Assembly: GCA_046498405.1 (NCBI GenBank)
Contig: JAWOAS010000084.1
Location: 1 to 64,000 of the forward strand
Source: T1Sed10-49 sp046498405
GTDB taxonomy: Bacteria; Actinomycetota; Nitriliruptoria; Euzebyales; Egibacteraceae
Direction: 5' to 3'
Length of the DNA: 64,000 bases
Shown: piece after piece, positions 55,831-64,000 of the stretch
Position numbering within the stretch: the first letter of the stretch is position 1
Layout: every line of letters begins with the position of its first letter
Notes under the pieces: model-generated
Told to the model about the DNA's origin: nothing
Database searches by the model: none
Seen by the model: only the letters and a program-made list of their open reading frames with translations
Position numbers and translations under genes: made by a program

Positions 55831-56529
55831 TCAGGCCGTGGCGTCGCGGCGTCCGAAGATGGCTTCGCCAAGTCGCACTATCGTCGCACCTTCCTCGACG
55901 GCCGTCTCGAAGTCCGCCGACATTCCCATCGAGAGGTGCTGCACCTCCGGGTAGGACGCCCGCAGGTCGTCGCGCAGCGCCCGCAGGCGCCCGAAGGGCT
56001 CGCGGGGGTCGCCCTCGAGCGGGGGCAGCGTCATGAGCCCCTGGCAGGCGAGCCCGTCGAGGTCGCGCACCCGTCCGACCGCCTCGCCGGCCTCCTCGAG
56101 GGAGAAGCCCGCCTTGGCGGGGTCCTCGCCGACGTTGACCTGGACGAGCACGGGCTGGACCTTGCCCTGCTCGCGCGCCCGCCGGGCGATGGCCTCGGCC
56201 AGCGGCAGCCGGTCGACGGAGTGCACGAGGCTCGCGCGCGCCACGACCGGCGCGACCTTGTTGCGCTGCAGGCGCCCGACGAAGTGCCAGCGCAGCCCCG
56301 GGCCGAGCGCGTCGACCTTGCCGACGAGCTCCTGGGCGCGGCTCTCGCCGATGTCGAGGTGCCCGGCGTCACGCAGCCCGACGACGGCCTCGGGGGGGAA
56401 GGTCTTGGCCACCGCGACGATCGTCACCGCGTGGGCGGAGCGCCCCGAGCGCCGCGCGGCCTCGGCCACGCGCTCGTGCGCGACGGCGAGGCGCTCGACG
56501 GCCTGGGCCGCGAGGCCCGGCGCGCTCAT
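55831..56529 (-). CDS. PLP-binding protein YggS/PLPBP family
   Basis: The 232-residue alanine-racemase-fold protein handles pyridoxal phosphate homeostasis without known catalysis. The PLP Lys is in TIVAVAKTFPPEAV, and WHFVGRLQRNK, VLVQVNVGEDPAKAGF and LSMGMSADFETAVEEGAT are family segments. The ATG overlaps the stop of the upstream gene by 4 bases. Confidence 0.95.
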   Translation of the reverse strand: MSAPGLAAQAVERLAVAHERVAEAARRSGRSAHAVTIVAVAKTFPPEAVVGLRDAGHLDIGESRAQELVGKVDALGPGLRWHFVGRLQRNKVAPVVARASLVHSVDRLPLAEAIARRAREQGKVQPVLVQVNVGEDPAKAGFSLEEAGEAVGRVRDLDGLACQGLMTLPPLEGDPREPFGRLRALRDDLRASYPEVQHLSMGMSADFETAVEEGATIVRLGEAIFGRRDATA

Positions 56530-57338
56530 CGTCCGCCCTCGACGACCCCGCGCCAGACGGCGCCGGTGGGCGCGGGCCGCCGCACGATGACGCTGCCCTG
56601 ACGGCCGGCACCGGGCTCGGCTCGATGACTGAAGCGCGTGGGGTGCGCGCAGCGCGTGCACCCGCCGACGGTCTCGACGCGCACGACGCCGGCCGCGGCG
56701 AGCTGCGCGGCCACGGCCCGGCGCAGGTCGGCGCTCGGGCTGCCCCAGGTCGTGCGCGCCGCGGCCGCCGGATGCGCCGCGGCGAGGGCCTCGGCGGCCT
56801 CGGCGCCGAGCTCGTAGCAGCACCCGTCGATCGCCGGTCCGAGCAGGGCGACGAGCGCGGCGGGGTCGCGGGGCGCGAGCGCGGAGAGCAGCGCGGGCAC
56901 GACGCCGGCGAGGACCCCCGCGCGCCCGGCGTGGGCCACGCCGATGCCGCCGCGCGGGTCGGCGACGAGCAGCGGCACGCAGTCGGCGGTCATCACGACG
57001 AGCGCGACGTCGTCGTCGAAGGTCACGAGGCCGTCGACGCCACCGACGGCCTCGGCATGCTCGCGCGCCCCGCGTCCGCGGTCGTCGCGGCCCACGACGG
57101 CGACCGCCGAGCCGTGGACCTGCTCCATGAGCACCGCGTCGTCGAGTCGCGCGCCGACCTCGGCGAGCAGGGCCGAGCGCGCCGCGAGCGGATCGCCGTC
57201 ACCGACGACGAGCGAGACGTTGCCCTGCCCGGGCAGGCCCGGATGGCGGCCACCGAAGGCCACGCGCACCTCGGGCGCGCCGGGATGACCGGGGGCTCCC
57301 ACCGCCCAGCGCTGCTCGGTGCCGACGTCGACGCTCAC
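56526..57338 (-). CDS. pgeF: YfiH/PgeF laccase-domain protein
   Basis: The 270-residue protein is of the YfiH family, reported as purine nucleoside-active or as an editor of peptidoglycan sugars (PgeF). Copper/zinc-type His/Cys motifs are seen: VLMEQVHGSAVAVV, VVMTADCVPLLVADP, IGVAHAGRAGVLAGVV and CCYELG. The GTG start overlaps the ftsZ stop (GTGA). The ftsZ-yfiH pair is conserved in actinobacteria. Confidence 0.93.
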   Translation of the reverse strand: MSVDVGTEQRWAVGAPGHPGAPEVRVAFGGRHPGLPGQGNVSLVVGDGDPLAARSALLAEVGARLDDAVLMEQVHGSAVAVVGRDDRGRGAREHAEAVGGVDGLVTFDDDVALVVMTADCVPLLVADPRGGIGVAHAGRAGVLAGVVPALLSALAPRDPAALVALLGPAIDGCCYELGAEAAEALAAAHPAAAARTTWGSPSADLRRAVAAQLAAAGVVRVETVGGCTRCAHPTRFSHRAEPGAGRQGSVIVRRPAPTGAVWRGVVEGGR

Positions 57339-58504
57339 TGCTTGAGGAAGCTCGGGATGTCGAGGTCGTCGTCATCGTCGTCGTCGTCATCGAGCAGCAG
57401 CGGCGGGCGCGGGCCCCGCTCCTGGGCGGCCGGCTCCTCACCGCCGCCGAAGAGGTCGTCGTCCTCATCGTCGTCGTCGAGGCCGTAGCCCGCCAGCGGC
57501 GAGGGTTGCGACTGGGGCTGCTGCTGTGCGGGCTCGGCGGCCGGAGCCGAGGAGGACAGGCTCACGTCGAAGCCGGCGGCGATGACGGTGATCTTCACCT
57601 CGTCGCCAAGCGCGTCGTCGATGACCGTGCCGAAGATGATGTTCGCGTCGGGGTCGGCTGCCTGGGCGATGACCTCCGCGGACTCGTTGACCTCGTAGAG
57701 ACCGAGGTCGCTGCCGCCGGAGATCGTGAGCAGGACCCCGCGGGCGCCGTCGATCGAGGCCTCGAGCAGCGGCGAGGAGACCGCCATCCGCGCGGCCTCG
57801 AGGGCGCGGTTCTCCCCCCGCGCGCGGCCGATGCCCATGAGGGCGCTGCCGGCATCGCGCATGATCGCCGAGACGTCGGCGAAGTCGGTGTTGATGAGCC
57901 CCGGCGTCGTGATGAGGTCGGTGATGCCGGCCACCCCGTGCAGGAGGATGTCGTCGGCGAGACGGAAGGCCGCGAGCATCGAGGTATCGGCGTCGGCGAT
58001 CTCGAGGAGGCGGTCGTTGGGGATGACGATGAGGGTGTCGACGGCGTCGCGGAGGTCCTCGATGCCCTTCTCGGCCTGGACGCTGCGGCGCCGGCCCTCG
58101 AAGCTGAAGGGGCGCGTGACGACGCCGATCGTCAGCGCCCCGAGGCCCTTGGAGACCTCGGCGATGACCGGCGCGCCGCCGGTGCCGGTGCCGCCGCCCT
58201 CGCCCGCGGTCACGAAGACCATGTCGGCGCCCTTGAGCACCTCCTCGATCTCGTCGCGGTGCTCCTCGGCGGCCTTCTGACCCACGTCGGGGTCGCTGCC
58301 GGCCCCGAGCCCCCGCGTGAGCTCCCGGCCGACGTCGAGCTTGACGTCGGCGTCGGACATGAGCAGCGCCTGCGCATCGGTGTTGACCGCGACGAACTCG
58401 ACGCCCTTGAGGCCCGCGTCGATCATGCGGTTGACGGCGTTGACGCCGCCCCCACCGATCCCGACGACCTTGATGACCGCGAGGTAGTTCTGGGGTGCCG
58501 CCAC
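57335..58504 (-). CDS. ftsZ: cell-division GTPase FtsZ
   Basis: The 389-residue tubulin homologue forms the Z ring. The GTP-binding GVGGGGVNAVNRMI-like start, TAGEGGGTGTGGAPVIAEV signature and NTDFADVSAIMRD T7-loop are clear. A 60-residue acidic linker leads to the C-terminal peptide LDIPSFLKQ, which binds SepF. The upstream 280 bases carry a promoter and a palindrome (58667). No ftsA follows. Confidence 0.97.
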   Translation of the reverse strand: MAAPQNYLAVIKVVGIGGGGVNAVNRMIDAGLKGVEFVAVNTDAQALLMSDADVKLDVGRELTRGLGAGSDPDVGQKAAEEHRDEIEEVLKGADMVFVTAGEGGGTGTGGAPVIAEVSKGLGALTIGVVTRPFSFEGRRRSVQAEKGIEDLRDAVDTLIVIPNDRLLEIADADTSMLAAFRLADDILLHGVAGITDLITTPGLINTDFADVSAIMRDAGSALMGIGRARGENRALEAARMAVSSPLLEASIDGARGVLLTISGGSDLGLYEVNESAEVIAQAADPDANIIFGTVIDDALGDEVKITVIAAGFDVSLSSSAPAAEPAQQQPQSQPSPLAGYGLDDDDEDDDLFGGGEEPAAQERGPRPPLLLDDDDDDDDDLDIPSFLKQ

Positions 58505-58666
58505 GGCTGCTCCTTACGCCTCGGTGCGCCTGGCAGCGTGGCCAGGTCGTGGTGCGCGGGTCAGACGTCCGACGACGCGGCGACGTGGCCCGTCCTCCTC
58601 GGACGGCGTCACCGCTCCTCGGCGCCGAGGTCCTCACCGGCGCTCGGCCCGCTCCGGCGATCCCTC

Positions 58667-58683
58667 ACCCTCAAGTAGAGGGT
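58667..58683. promoter_or_regulatory. palindrome in the ftsZ promoter region, candidate FtsR site
   Basis: ACCCTC (58667-58672) and GAGGGT (58678-58683) are separated by 5 bases. On the minus strand a perfect -35-like TTGACA (58697-58692) lies just upstream, with TAACTATA between. MerR-family activators bind palindromes near the -35/-10 spacer. FtsR, present in this window, is known in C. glutamicum to activate ftsZ. No good -10 lies 17 bases after TTGACA, as expected for an activator-dependent promoter. Confidence 0.45.
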
Positions 58684-58710
58684 TATAGTTATGTCAACTT
58701 CACGGGTGGC

Positions 58711-58739
58711 ACCCTACGCACCACGCCCACGACCGTCAA
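58711..58739 (-). promoter_or_regulatory. sigma-70-type promoter for ftsZ
   Basis: On the minus strand TTGACG (58739-58734), a 17-base spacer and TAGGGT (58716-58711) sit in the ftsQ-ftsZ gap, about 200 bases before the ftsZ ATG. Transcription would run through the palindrome at 58667, so that element could also act as a roadblock or RNA structure. Confidence 0.5.
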
Positions 58740-58784
58740 GCATGCCCACCCGTCCGGGCGGCCGAGCCGGGGGCGGCCAGGCCC

Positions 58785-59594
58785 TCATCCCTCGTCGAGC
58801 GGCACGAGCACGGGGTTGCCGGGCGCGCGCACGTCGAGCTCGGCGACGCCGCCCTCGGCCAGGCGGTCCCCGGCCTGCTCGAGGAGGAGGTCGAGCGCCT
58901 GTGCCTTGCGCTCGACGTCCTCGGCGGCGCCGACGCGCACCCAGACCTCCTCGCCCCCGGTCGGGGCCACGCGCATGCGCAGCGACCGGCCGCTGCGGGC
59001 CTCGTAGCGCACGACCCGCTCGGCGGTGGCCTCGGGCAGCGCGGCGTGGAAGGTGAGGGCGTTGACGACGGCAGCGTCGGAGGCGCGCACCCCGGGCCCC
59101 GGCAGCACGGAGTTCGGGGCGTCGATCGGCAGGGCCTCCTCGGGCGCCCCGCCGGCGAGGACGACCCCTGAGGCGTCGACGGTCCACGTCGCGTCCTCGA
59201 GGTGGACCGCGGCGGCGGGACGTCGCGCGACGACGTCGACCTCGACCGCCGCCGGCGGCACCCGGCGGACCTCGACCTGCCCGGCCCATGGCAGGTCGGC
59301 GACGCGCTCGGCGGCCCCGGCGACGTCGGCGGTGACGAGGTGCGCGCCGACGCTGAGGCCCGCCGCGTCGACGACCTCGACGGCCCGCTCCCCCTCGACC
59401 CCGCGCACGCGGACCTCCTCGAGGGCGAAGAGCGGCGAGGCGAGCACCGCGCCGCCGGCGGCGAGCAGGGCGGCGAGGGCGACGAGGCTGGCCACGCCCC
59501 GCCGCCGACGTCGCCGGCGGTGGCCGGCGACCTCGGCACGGCGCTCGGCGATGCGGTCGTCCATCGGCGGTCGGGGCGGCGCGGCGGTGCTCAT
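58785..59594 (-). CDS. ftsQ: cell-division protein FtsQ
   Basis: The 269-residue bitopic protein has a basic cytoplasmic N-terminus, one transmembrane segment (VASLVALAALLAAGGAVLA), a POTRA domain (FALEEVRVRGVEG, VEVVDAAGLSVGAHL) and the FtsQ beta domain. It scaffolds late divisome proteins. The ATG overlaps the murC stop by 4 bases. A 280-base gap to ftsZ follows. Confidence 0.93.
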   Translation of the reverse strand: MSTAAPPRPPMDDRIAERRAEVAGHRRRRRRRGVASLVALAALLAAGGAVLASPLFALEEVRVRGVEGERAVEVVDAAGLSVGAHLVTADVAGAAERVADLPWAGQVEVRRVPPAAVEVDVVARRPAAAVHLEDATWTVDASGVVLAGGAPEEALPIDAPNSVLPGPGVRASDAAVVNALTFHAALPEATAERVVRYEARSGRSLRMRVAPTGGEEVWVRVGAAEDVERKAQALDLLLEQAGDRLAEGGVAELDVRAPGNPVLVPLDEG

Positions 59595-60979
59595 CCCCCA
59601 CCGCCGAGGCGCCCCAGCAGTTGGGGTCCGAGCTCGGTGATGTCACCCGCGCCGAGGGTGAGCACGAGGTCCCCGCGCTCGACGGCCTCGACGACTTCCT
59701 CGAGCAGCGGCTGCCCGGCGCTGACGAAGCGGGCGGTGCCACCGTGGGCGACGGCGGCGTCGGCGACGAGCCCGCCGTTGACCCCGGCCACGGGCGTCTC
59801 CCCCGCGCCGTAGACGTCGGCGACGATGGCGAGGTCGGCTGCGGCGAGGGCCTGGCCGAGGGCCTCGCCGAGCGCGGCGGTCCGCGAGTAGCGGTGGGGC
59901 TGGAAGACCGCGACGACGCGGCCGTCGGGGGCGTACTGGCGGGCGGCGGCCAGGGTGGCGCGCAGCTCGGTGGGATGGTGGGCGTAGTCGTCGACGACGG
60001 TGACCCCGGCGGCCTCGCCGAGGCGCTGGAAGCGGCGTTGCGTGCCGCCGTAGCGGGCAAGGCCCGCCGCGGCGGCGCCGAGGTCGGCGCCGGCCCAACG
60101 GGCCGCGCCGAGGGCCGCGGCGGCGTTCGCGACGTTGTGGGGGCCGGGCAGCCGCAGCGTCACCGGCCCGAGCTCCTCGCCCTCGACGCGCAGGGTGAAC
60201 GCCGAGCCCTCGGGTCCATAGGCCTCGTCGAGGATGCGCAGGTCCGCCGCGCCGTCGCGCCCGTAGGTCACGACCGGCTCGGCGACGTCGTCGAGGAGAC
60301 GGCGCACCCCGGCATCGTCGAGGCAGACGATCGCCGGCGCCCCCGCGGTGCGGCGGGCGAGGAAGCCGCGGAAGGCCTCGTCGACGTCGGCGACGTCGGC
60401 GAAGTGGTCGTGGTGGTCGAGCTCGACGTTCGTCACGACCGCGCAGTCGGGCGCGAAGACGAGGAAGGAGGAGTCCGACTCGTCGGCCTCGGCGACGAAG
60501 ACGTCGCCGCTGCCGTGATGGGCGCTCGTCCCCGCCTCGTGCAGCCGCCCGCCGATGGCGAAGGAGGGGTCGTGGCCGGCGGCCTGCAGCGCCACGGTGG
60601 TCATCGCCGTCGTCGTCGTCTTGCCGTGCGTCCCGGCCACGAGCAGGCCGCGCTGCCCCGCGATGAGCGCGGCGAGGAGCTCGGCGCGCCGCAGGACCGG
60701 CAGCCCCCGCTGGCGCGCGGCCGCGAGCTCGGAGTTGCGCTCGGGGATCGCGGTGGAGACCGCGACGACGTCGGCTCCGGCGAGGTGCGCGGCGTCGTGG
60801 CCGACGTGGATGCGCGCGCCCATCGCCTCGAGGGCGATGGCGGTGCGCCCGCCGCGCAGGTCGCTGCCGCTGACGGTGTGGCCGCGCTCGAGCAGCAGCT
60901 GGGCGAGCGCGCTCATGCCGACCCCGCCGATGCCGACGAGGTGGACGTGGGCGCGGGGCGGGATCGCGGGCGTCGTCAT
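59591..60979 (-). CDS. murC: UDP-N-acetylmuramate-L-alanine ligase
   Basis: The 462-residue ligase adds the first amino acid to UDP-MurNAc. N-terminal VHLVGIGGVGMSALAQLLLE, ATP site LVAGTHGKTTTTAM, VTNVELDHHDHF, then FQPHRYSRTAAL in the C-terminal domain. It follows ftsW with a 4-base overlap; murG, which usually lies between them, is absent here. Confidence 0.96.
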   Translation of the reverse strand: MTTPAIPPRAHVHLVGIGGVGMSALAQLLLERGHTVSGSDLRGGRTAIALEAMGARIHVGHDAAHLAGADVVAVSTAIPERNSELAAARQRGLPVLRRAELLAALIAGQRGLLVAGTHGKTTTTAMTTVALQAAGHDPSFAIGGRLHEAGTSAHHGSGDVFVAEADESDSSFLVFAPDCAVVTNVELDHHDHFADVADVDEAFRGFLARRTAGAPAIVCLDDAGVRRLLDDVAEPVVTYGRDGAADLRILDEAYGPEGSAFTLRVEGEELGPVTLRLPGPHNVANAAAALGAARWAGADLGAAAAGLARYGGTQRRFQRLGEAAGVTVVDDYAHHPTELRATLAAARQYAPDGRVVAVFQPHRYSRTAALGEALGQALAAADLAIVADVYGAGETPVAGVNGGLVADAAVAHGGTARFVSAGQPLLEEVVEAVERGDLVLTLGAGDITELGPQLLGRLGGGG

Positions 60980-62172
60980 CGCTGCGCTCCGTCTCGGTGG
61001 GCCGTCGGCTCGGCGACGGCGGGCGGCGTTCGGGTCGTCCGGGCGATCGCGAGCAGGGCACCCACCCCGGCCATCGTCACGACGAGGGAGGACCCGCCGA
61101 CGCTCACGAGCGGCAGGGTCACCCCGGTGACCGGCAGCAGCCCGACGACCGAGCCGATGTTCAGCGTCGCCTGCATGAGCAGCCAACCGGTGATGCCCAC
61201 CGCGAGGAGCCGGCCGAAGGGGTCGGCGGCGAGCCGGGCGGTGCGCACCCCGCCGACGGCGAGGGCGGCGTAGAGCAGCAGGGTCGCGAGCGCGCCGACG
61301 AGACCGAGCTCCTCGCCGATGATCGCGAAGATGAAGTCGGTGTCGGCGTTGGGCAGGTAGAGCCACTTGCCGCGACCCTGCCCAAGGCCGGTGCCCAGCC
61401 AGCCGCCCGAGCCCAGGGCGAGGAAGCCCTGGACGCTCTGGTAGCCGAGGTTGGCGGGATCGGCCATCGGGTCGAGCCACGCGGCGACGCGGCCCACGCG
61501 GAACTCCACCTGGGTGATCGCCACGAGCCCGAGGGCGCCGAGTCCGGCCCCGCCGAGCAGGAGCAGGCGCGTGGGCAGGCCGGCGGTGAACAGGACGAGG
61601 CCGCCGACGCCGACGAGCAGCGCCGAGGTCTCGAGGTCGGGCTCGGCCAGGACGAGGCCCGCGACGATGACGAGCAGGGGCACCGCCGGCATGAGCAGGG
61701 CGTGGAGGTCCCCGGCGCGCACGCGGCGCCAGCGACGCGCGAGGAGATGGGCGAGGTAGAGGGGCACCGCGAGCTTGAGCAGTTCGCTGGGCTGGAGCGT
61801 GACGGGGCCCAGGGCCAGCCAACGGCGCGCGCCGTAGGCCTCGAGCCCGATGCTCGGCACGAGCACGAGCGCGGAGAGCGCGAGGGCGACCAGGAGGATC
61901 GGGGTGGCGAAGCGACGCCAGCGCTGGGGCTCGCTGCGCGCGAGCAGGAGCAGCGGGACGAGCCCGACAAGGGCCCAGACGAGCTGGCGGCGGAAGATGC
62001 CGAAGGGGTCGCCGGTCTCGGCCGTCGAGCGCACGAACGACGCCGAGAAGCTCATGACGAGCCCGAGCAGGAGCAGCACCGCGACGGTGGCGAGCAGGAT
62101 CGCCGCCTCGGGGGTCATCCGCCCCGCGGCGGGACGGGGTCGCGGCAGCCGTGTCGCGAGCCAGGCCCTCAT
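60976..62172 (-). CDS. ftsW: FtsW, SEDS peptidoglycan glycosyltransferase of the divisome
   Basis: The 398-residue membrane protein has about ten hydrophobic segments and the SEDS signatures GARRWLALGPVTLQPSELLKL, AEPDLETSALL, GLGQGRGKWLYLPNADTDFIF and LPLVSVGGSS. It polymerises glycan strands at the septum with a class B PBP, which is not in this window. The ATG overlaps the murD stop by 4 bases. Confidence 0.95.
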   Translation of the reverse strand: MRAWLATRLPRPRPAAGRMTPEAAILLATVAVLLLLGLVMSFSASFVRSTAETGDPFGIFRRQLVWALVGLVPLLLLARSEPQRWRRFATPILLVALALSALVLVPSIGLEAYGARRWLALGPVTLQPSELLKLAVPLYLAHLLARRWRRVRAGDLHALLMPAVPLLVIVAGLVLAEPDLETSALLVGVGGLVLFTAGLPTRLLLLGGAGLGALGLVAITQVEFRVGRVAAWLDPMADPANLGYQSVQGFLALGSGGWLGTGLGQGRGKWLYLPNADTDFIFAIIGEELGLVGALATLLLYAALAVGGVRTARLAADPFGRLLAVGITGWLLMQATLNIGSVVGLLPVTGVTLPLVSVGGSSLVVTMAGVGALLAIARTTRTPPAVAEPTAHRDGAQR

Positions 62173-63554
62173 CGCCTGACCTCCTCGTCGAGGGCGGTCA
62201 CGGCCCGCCGGAAGGCCTCGCCGCGGGCGGCGTAGTCGGGGAACTGGTCCATCGAGGCACACGCCGGGGCGAGCAGGACGACGTCGCCGGGGCGGGCGGT
62301 GGCCGCCGCCACGGCGACGGCCCGCTCGAGGGAGCCGGCCTCGGTGCTCTCGATCCCCTCGGCCCGTGCGAGCGCGGCGAGCTCGGGCCCGCTCGTGCCG
62401 ATCGTCACCGCGGCGCGCACGTGCGCGCGCAGCGCCGGGGCCAGCGCGGAGGGATCGAGGCCCTTGGCCAGGCCCCCCGCGATCCACACGACCCTCGGCA
62501 CGTCACCGCGGTAGGCCTCGAGAGCGGCCGCGGCGGCATGGGGGTTCGTCGCCTTCGAGTCGTTGACCCAGGTGACCCCGCCGCGGCTGGCCACCGGCTC
62601 GAGGCGGTGCGGGCCGGGGCGGTAGCGCCGCAGGGGCTCGGCGAGGGCCTCGGGCTCGGCGCCGGCGGCGACCGCGGCGGCGGCCGCGGCCGCGGCGTTG
62701 GCGACGTTGTGGCGGCCGCGGGCGCCGAGCTCGTCGACGGCGACGATGCGGCGCAGCGCGCCCTCCTCCTCGGCCAGGGCCAGGACGCCGTCGACGACCC
62801 CGATCTGCCCGGGCGCCGGCTCGCCCCCGACGACGTCGATCCGACGGCCCCCGAAGGGGTGGCGACGCAGGGCCTCGCGCGCGCCGTCGTCGTCGCCGAC
62901 GACGACGGTGGCGCCCGGCGCCGCGCACTCCCAGGCCCGCGCCTTCGCCGCGACGTAGGCCCGCTCGTCGCCGTGCCAGTCGAGGTGGTCGGGGGCGAGG
63001 TTGACGAGGACGACGACCTCGGCGGCGAGGCGGCTGACGTAGTGCAGCTGGAAGCTCGACAGCTCGGCGACGACGAGCGGCGGTGGCGAGGCGGTGGCGA
63101 GGAGGTCGCACAGCGGCGTGCCGATGTTGCCCCCGACCGGGGCGTCGAGCAGGGCAGCGAGCAGCTCGGTCGTCGTCGTCTTGCCGTTCGTGCCGGTCAC
63201 GACCGCGAGACGGGTGCGCCCGCCGGCCAGGCGCCAGGCCAGCTCGGGCTCGCTGGCCACCGCGAGGCCGCGGCGGGCGGCCTCGGCGAGCAGCGGGTTG
63301 GCCGGGGCGATCCCCGGGCTCGGTACGACGAGGTCGACGCCCCCGAGGAGCCGGGGATCGTCGAAGGAGGCCCCGACGGCGGTCTCGACCCCGACCGCGG
63401 CGAGCGCGGCCGCGGCCTCGACGACCGCGGGGGACGCGGCGGCATCGACGGCGCGGACCGTCGCGCCACGCCCGGCCAGCGCGCGGGCCGCGGCGACCCC
63501 GGAGCGGCCGAGGCCGGCGACGAGCGCGTGGGTGCCCTGCCAGGCGCCGCTCAC
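62169..63554 (-). CDS. murD: UDP-N-acetylmuramoylalanine-D-glutamate ligase
   Basis: The 461-residue ligase adds D-Glu. N-terminal HALVAGLGRSGVAAARALAG, ATP site VVTGTNGKTTTTELLAALL, LAPDHLDWHG, VNDSKATNPHAAAAAL and the final LLAPACASMDQFPDYAARGE are diagnostic. The GTG start overlaps the mraY stop (GTGA). Confidence 0.96.
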   Translation of the reverse strand: MSGAWQGTHALVAGLGRSGVAAARALAGRGATVRAVDAAASPAVVEAAAALAAVGVETAVGASFDDPRLLGGVDLVVPSPGIAPANPLLAEAARRGLAVASEPELAWRLAGGRTRLAVVTGTNGKTTTTELLAALLDAPVGGNIGTPLCDLLATASPPPLVVAELSSFQLHYVSRLAAEVVVLVNLAPDHLDWHGDERAYVAAKARAWECAAPGATVVVGDDDGAREALRRHPFGGRRIDVVGGEPAPGQIGVVDGVLALAEEEGALRRIVAVDELGARGRHNVANAAAAAAAAVAAGAEPEALAEPLRRYRPGPHRLEPVASRGGVTWVNDSKATNPHAAAAALEAYRGDVPRVVWIAGGLAKGLDPSALAPALRAHVRAAVTIGTSGPELAALARAEGIESTEAGSLERAVAVAAATARPGDVVLLAPACASMDQFPDYAARGEAFRRAVTALDEEVRR

Positions 63555-64000
63555 AGGGCCCCCGTCCGCCCGAGGTACTCGGCGTAGAAGAGCCCGACCC
63601 CGGCGAGCACGAAGAGGCCCGCGATCATCCAGAAGCGCACGATGACCGTCGTCTCCTGCCAGCCGCCGAGCTCGAAGTGGTGGTGCAGCGGCGCCATCCG
63701 GAACACGCGCCTGCCGGTGAGCTTGAAGCTGCCGACCTGGAGGATGACCGAGGCGGTCTCGAGGACGTAGAGCCCGGCGAGCACGACGAGGAGGACCTCG
63801 GTCTCGGTGAGCACGGCCAGCGCGGCGAGCATGCCCCCGATCGCCAGCGAGCCGGTGTCGCCCATGAAGATCTGCGCCGGCGGGGCGTTCCACCAGAGGA
63901 ACCCGAGCGCGGCGCCGGCCGCGGCGGCCGCGGCCACCGCCACGGCGTCGGCGTGCAGCCAGGCCGCGACGGTGTAGGCCCCCTGGTAGCTCACGATGAT
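63551..64000 (-). CDS. mraY: phospho-N-acetylmuramoyl-pentapeptide transferase, C-terminal part
   Basis: The frame is open to the right edge, giving the last 149 residues. The catalytic motif FMGDTGSLAIGG and PLHHHFELGGWQETTVIVRFW are those of MraY, which makes lipid I at the inner face of the membrane. Four hydrophobic segments are visible. The N-terminal half lies outside the window. First gene seen of the coupled mraY-murD-ftsW-murC-ftsQ series. Confidence 0.96.
   Translation of the reverse strand: MIVSYQGAYTVAAWLHADAVAVAAAAAAGAALGFLWWNAPPAQIFMGDTGSLAIGGMLAALAVLTETEVLLVVLAGLYVLETASVILQVGSFKLTGRRVFRMAPLHHHFELGGWQETTVIVRFWMIAGLFVLAGVGLFYAEYLGRTGAL

Overview
The window is chromosomal DNA from a very GC-rich actinobacterium. 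Four things support this: strong third-position G/C in every convincing gene; frequent GTG starts; actinobacterial families (DUF3039, FtsR, GarA, DivIVA/Wag31, SepF, the paired DUF881 proteins with the small basic protein); and a pgsA-DUF881-sbp-DUF881-gcvH-garA-ftsR-DUF151-merR order like that of mycobacteria. A deep-branching lineage such as Nitriliruptoria is a guess from gene content only. I see no phage, insertion sequence, CRISPR array or rRNA.

Layout. 1-13400: mixed housekeeping genes on both strands: a group-2-like sigma factor, DNA glycosylase, NAD-binding proteins, a small J-protein, 5'-3' exonuclease, formyltransferase, PPK2 polyphosphate kinase, TetR, HAD phosphatase, phosphoglycerate mutase, PepA and an acidic lipoprotein. 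13468-14313: Nei-type glycosylase. 14344-24004 (minus strand): a compact ethanolamine-utilisation microcompartment operon, in transcription order eutN, eutA, eutB, eutC, eutL, acylating aldehyde dehydrogenase, a BMC-H shell protein with a Cys-rich N-terminal extension, eutT, eutJ, a tandem-BMC shell protein, and a small EutQ-like protein. It supplies shell, lyase, reactivase, cobalamin adenosyltransferase and aldehyde dehydrogenase, but no phosphotransacylase, alcohol dehydrogenase, permease or dedicated sensor is visible. 24161-31060: the conserved division/metabolism cluster (merR, DUF151, ftsR, garA, gcvH, DUF881/sbp/DUF881, pgsA), with a D,D-carboxypeptidase inserted next to ftsR. 31164: tRNA-Pro(GGG). 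31545-38657: eight tightly coupled genes, scpA-scpB-rluB-aroH-tyrA-aroA-cmk-der. 38711-45545: dnaE and, divergently, ppc. 45562-50222: M20 amidohydrolase, azlCD, rluD-lspA-traR. 50331-54151 (plus strand): ileS and an HExxH protein. 54298-64000 (minus strand): a dcw cluster, mraY-murD-ftsW-murC-ftsQ-ftsZ-pgeF-yggS-sepF-yggT-divIVA, that lacks murG, murB and ftsA.

Most interesting points: the extended BMC-H gene with a strong internal start, which could give two shell isoforms; amphipathic tails that look like encapsulation peptides on EutC, the aldehyde dehydrogenase and the small EutQ-like protein; the palindrome in the ftsZ promoter region in a genome that carries FtsR; the missing murG; the GarA homologue with a zinc ribbon; and the carboxypeptidase translationally coupled to ftsR. 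Starts were chosen from Shine-Dalgarno spacing, gene overlap and family alignment recalled from memory. No database search was possible.
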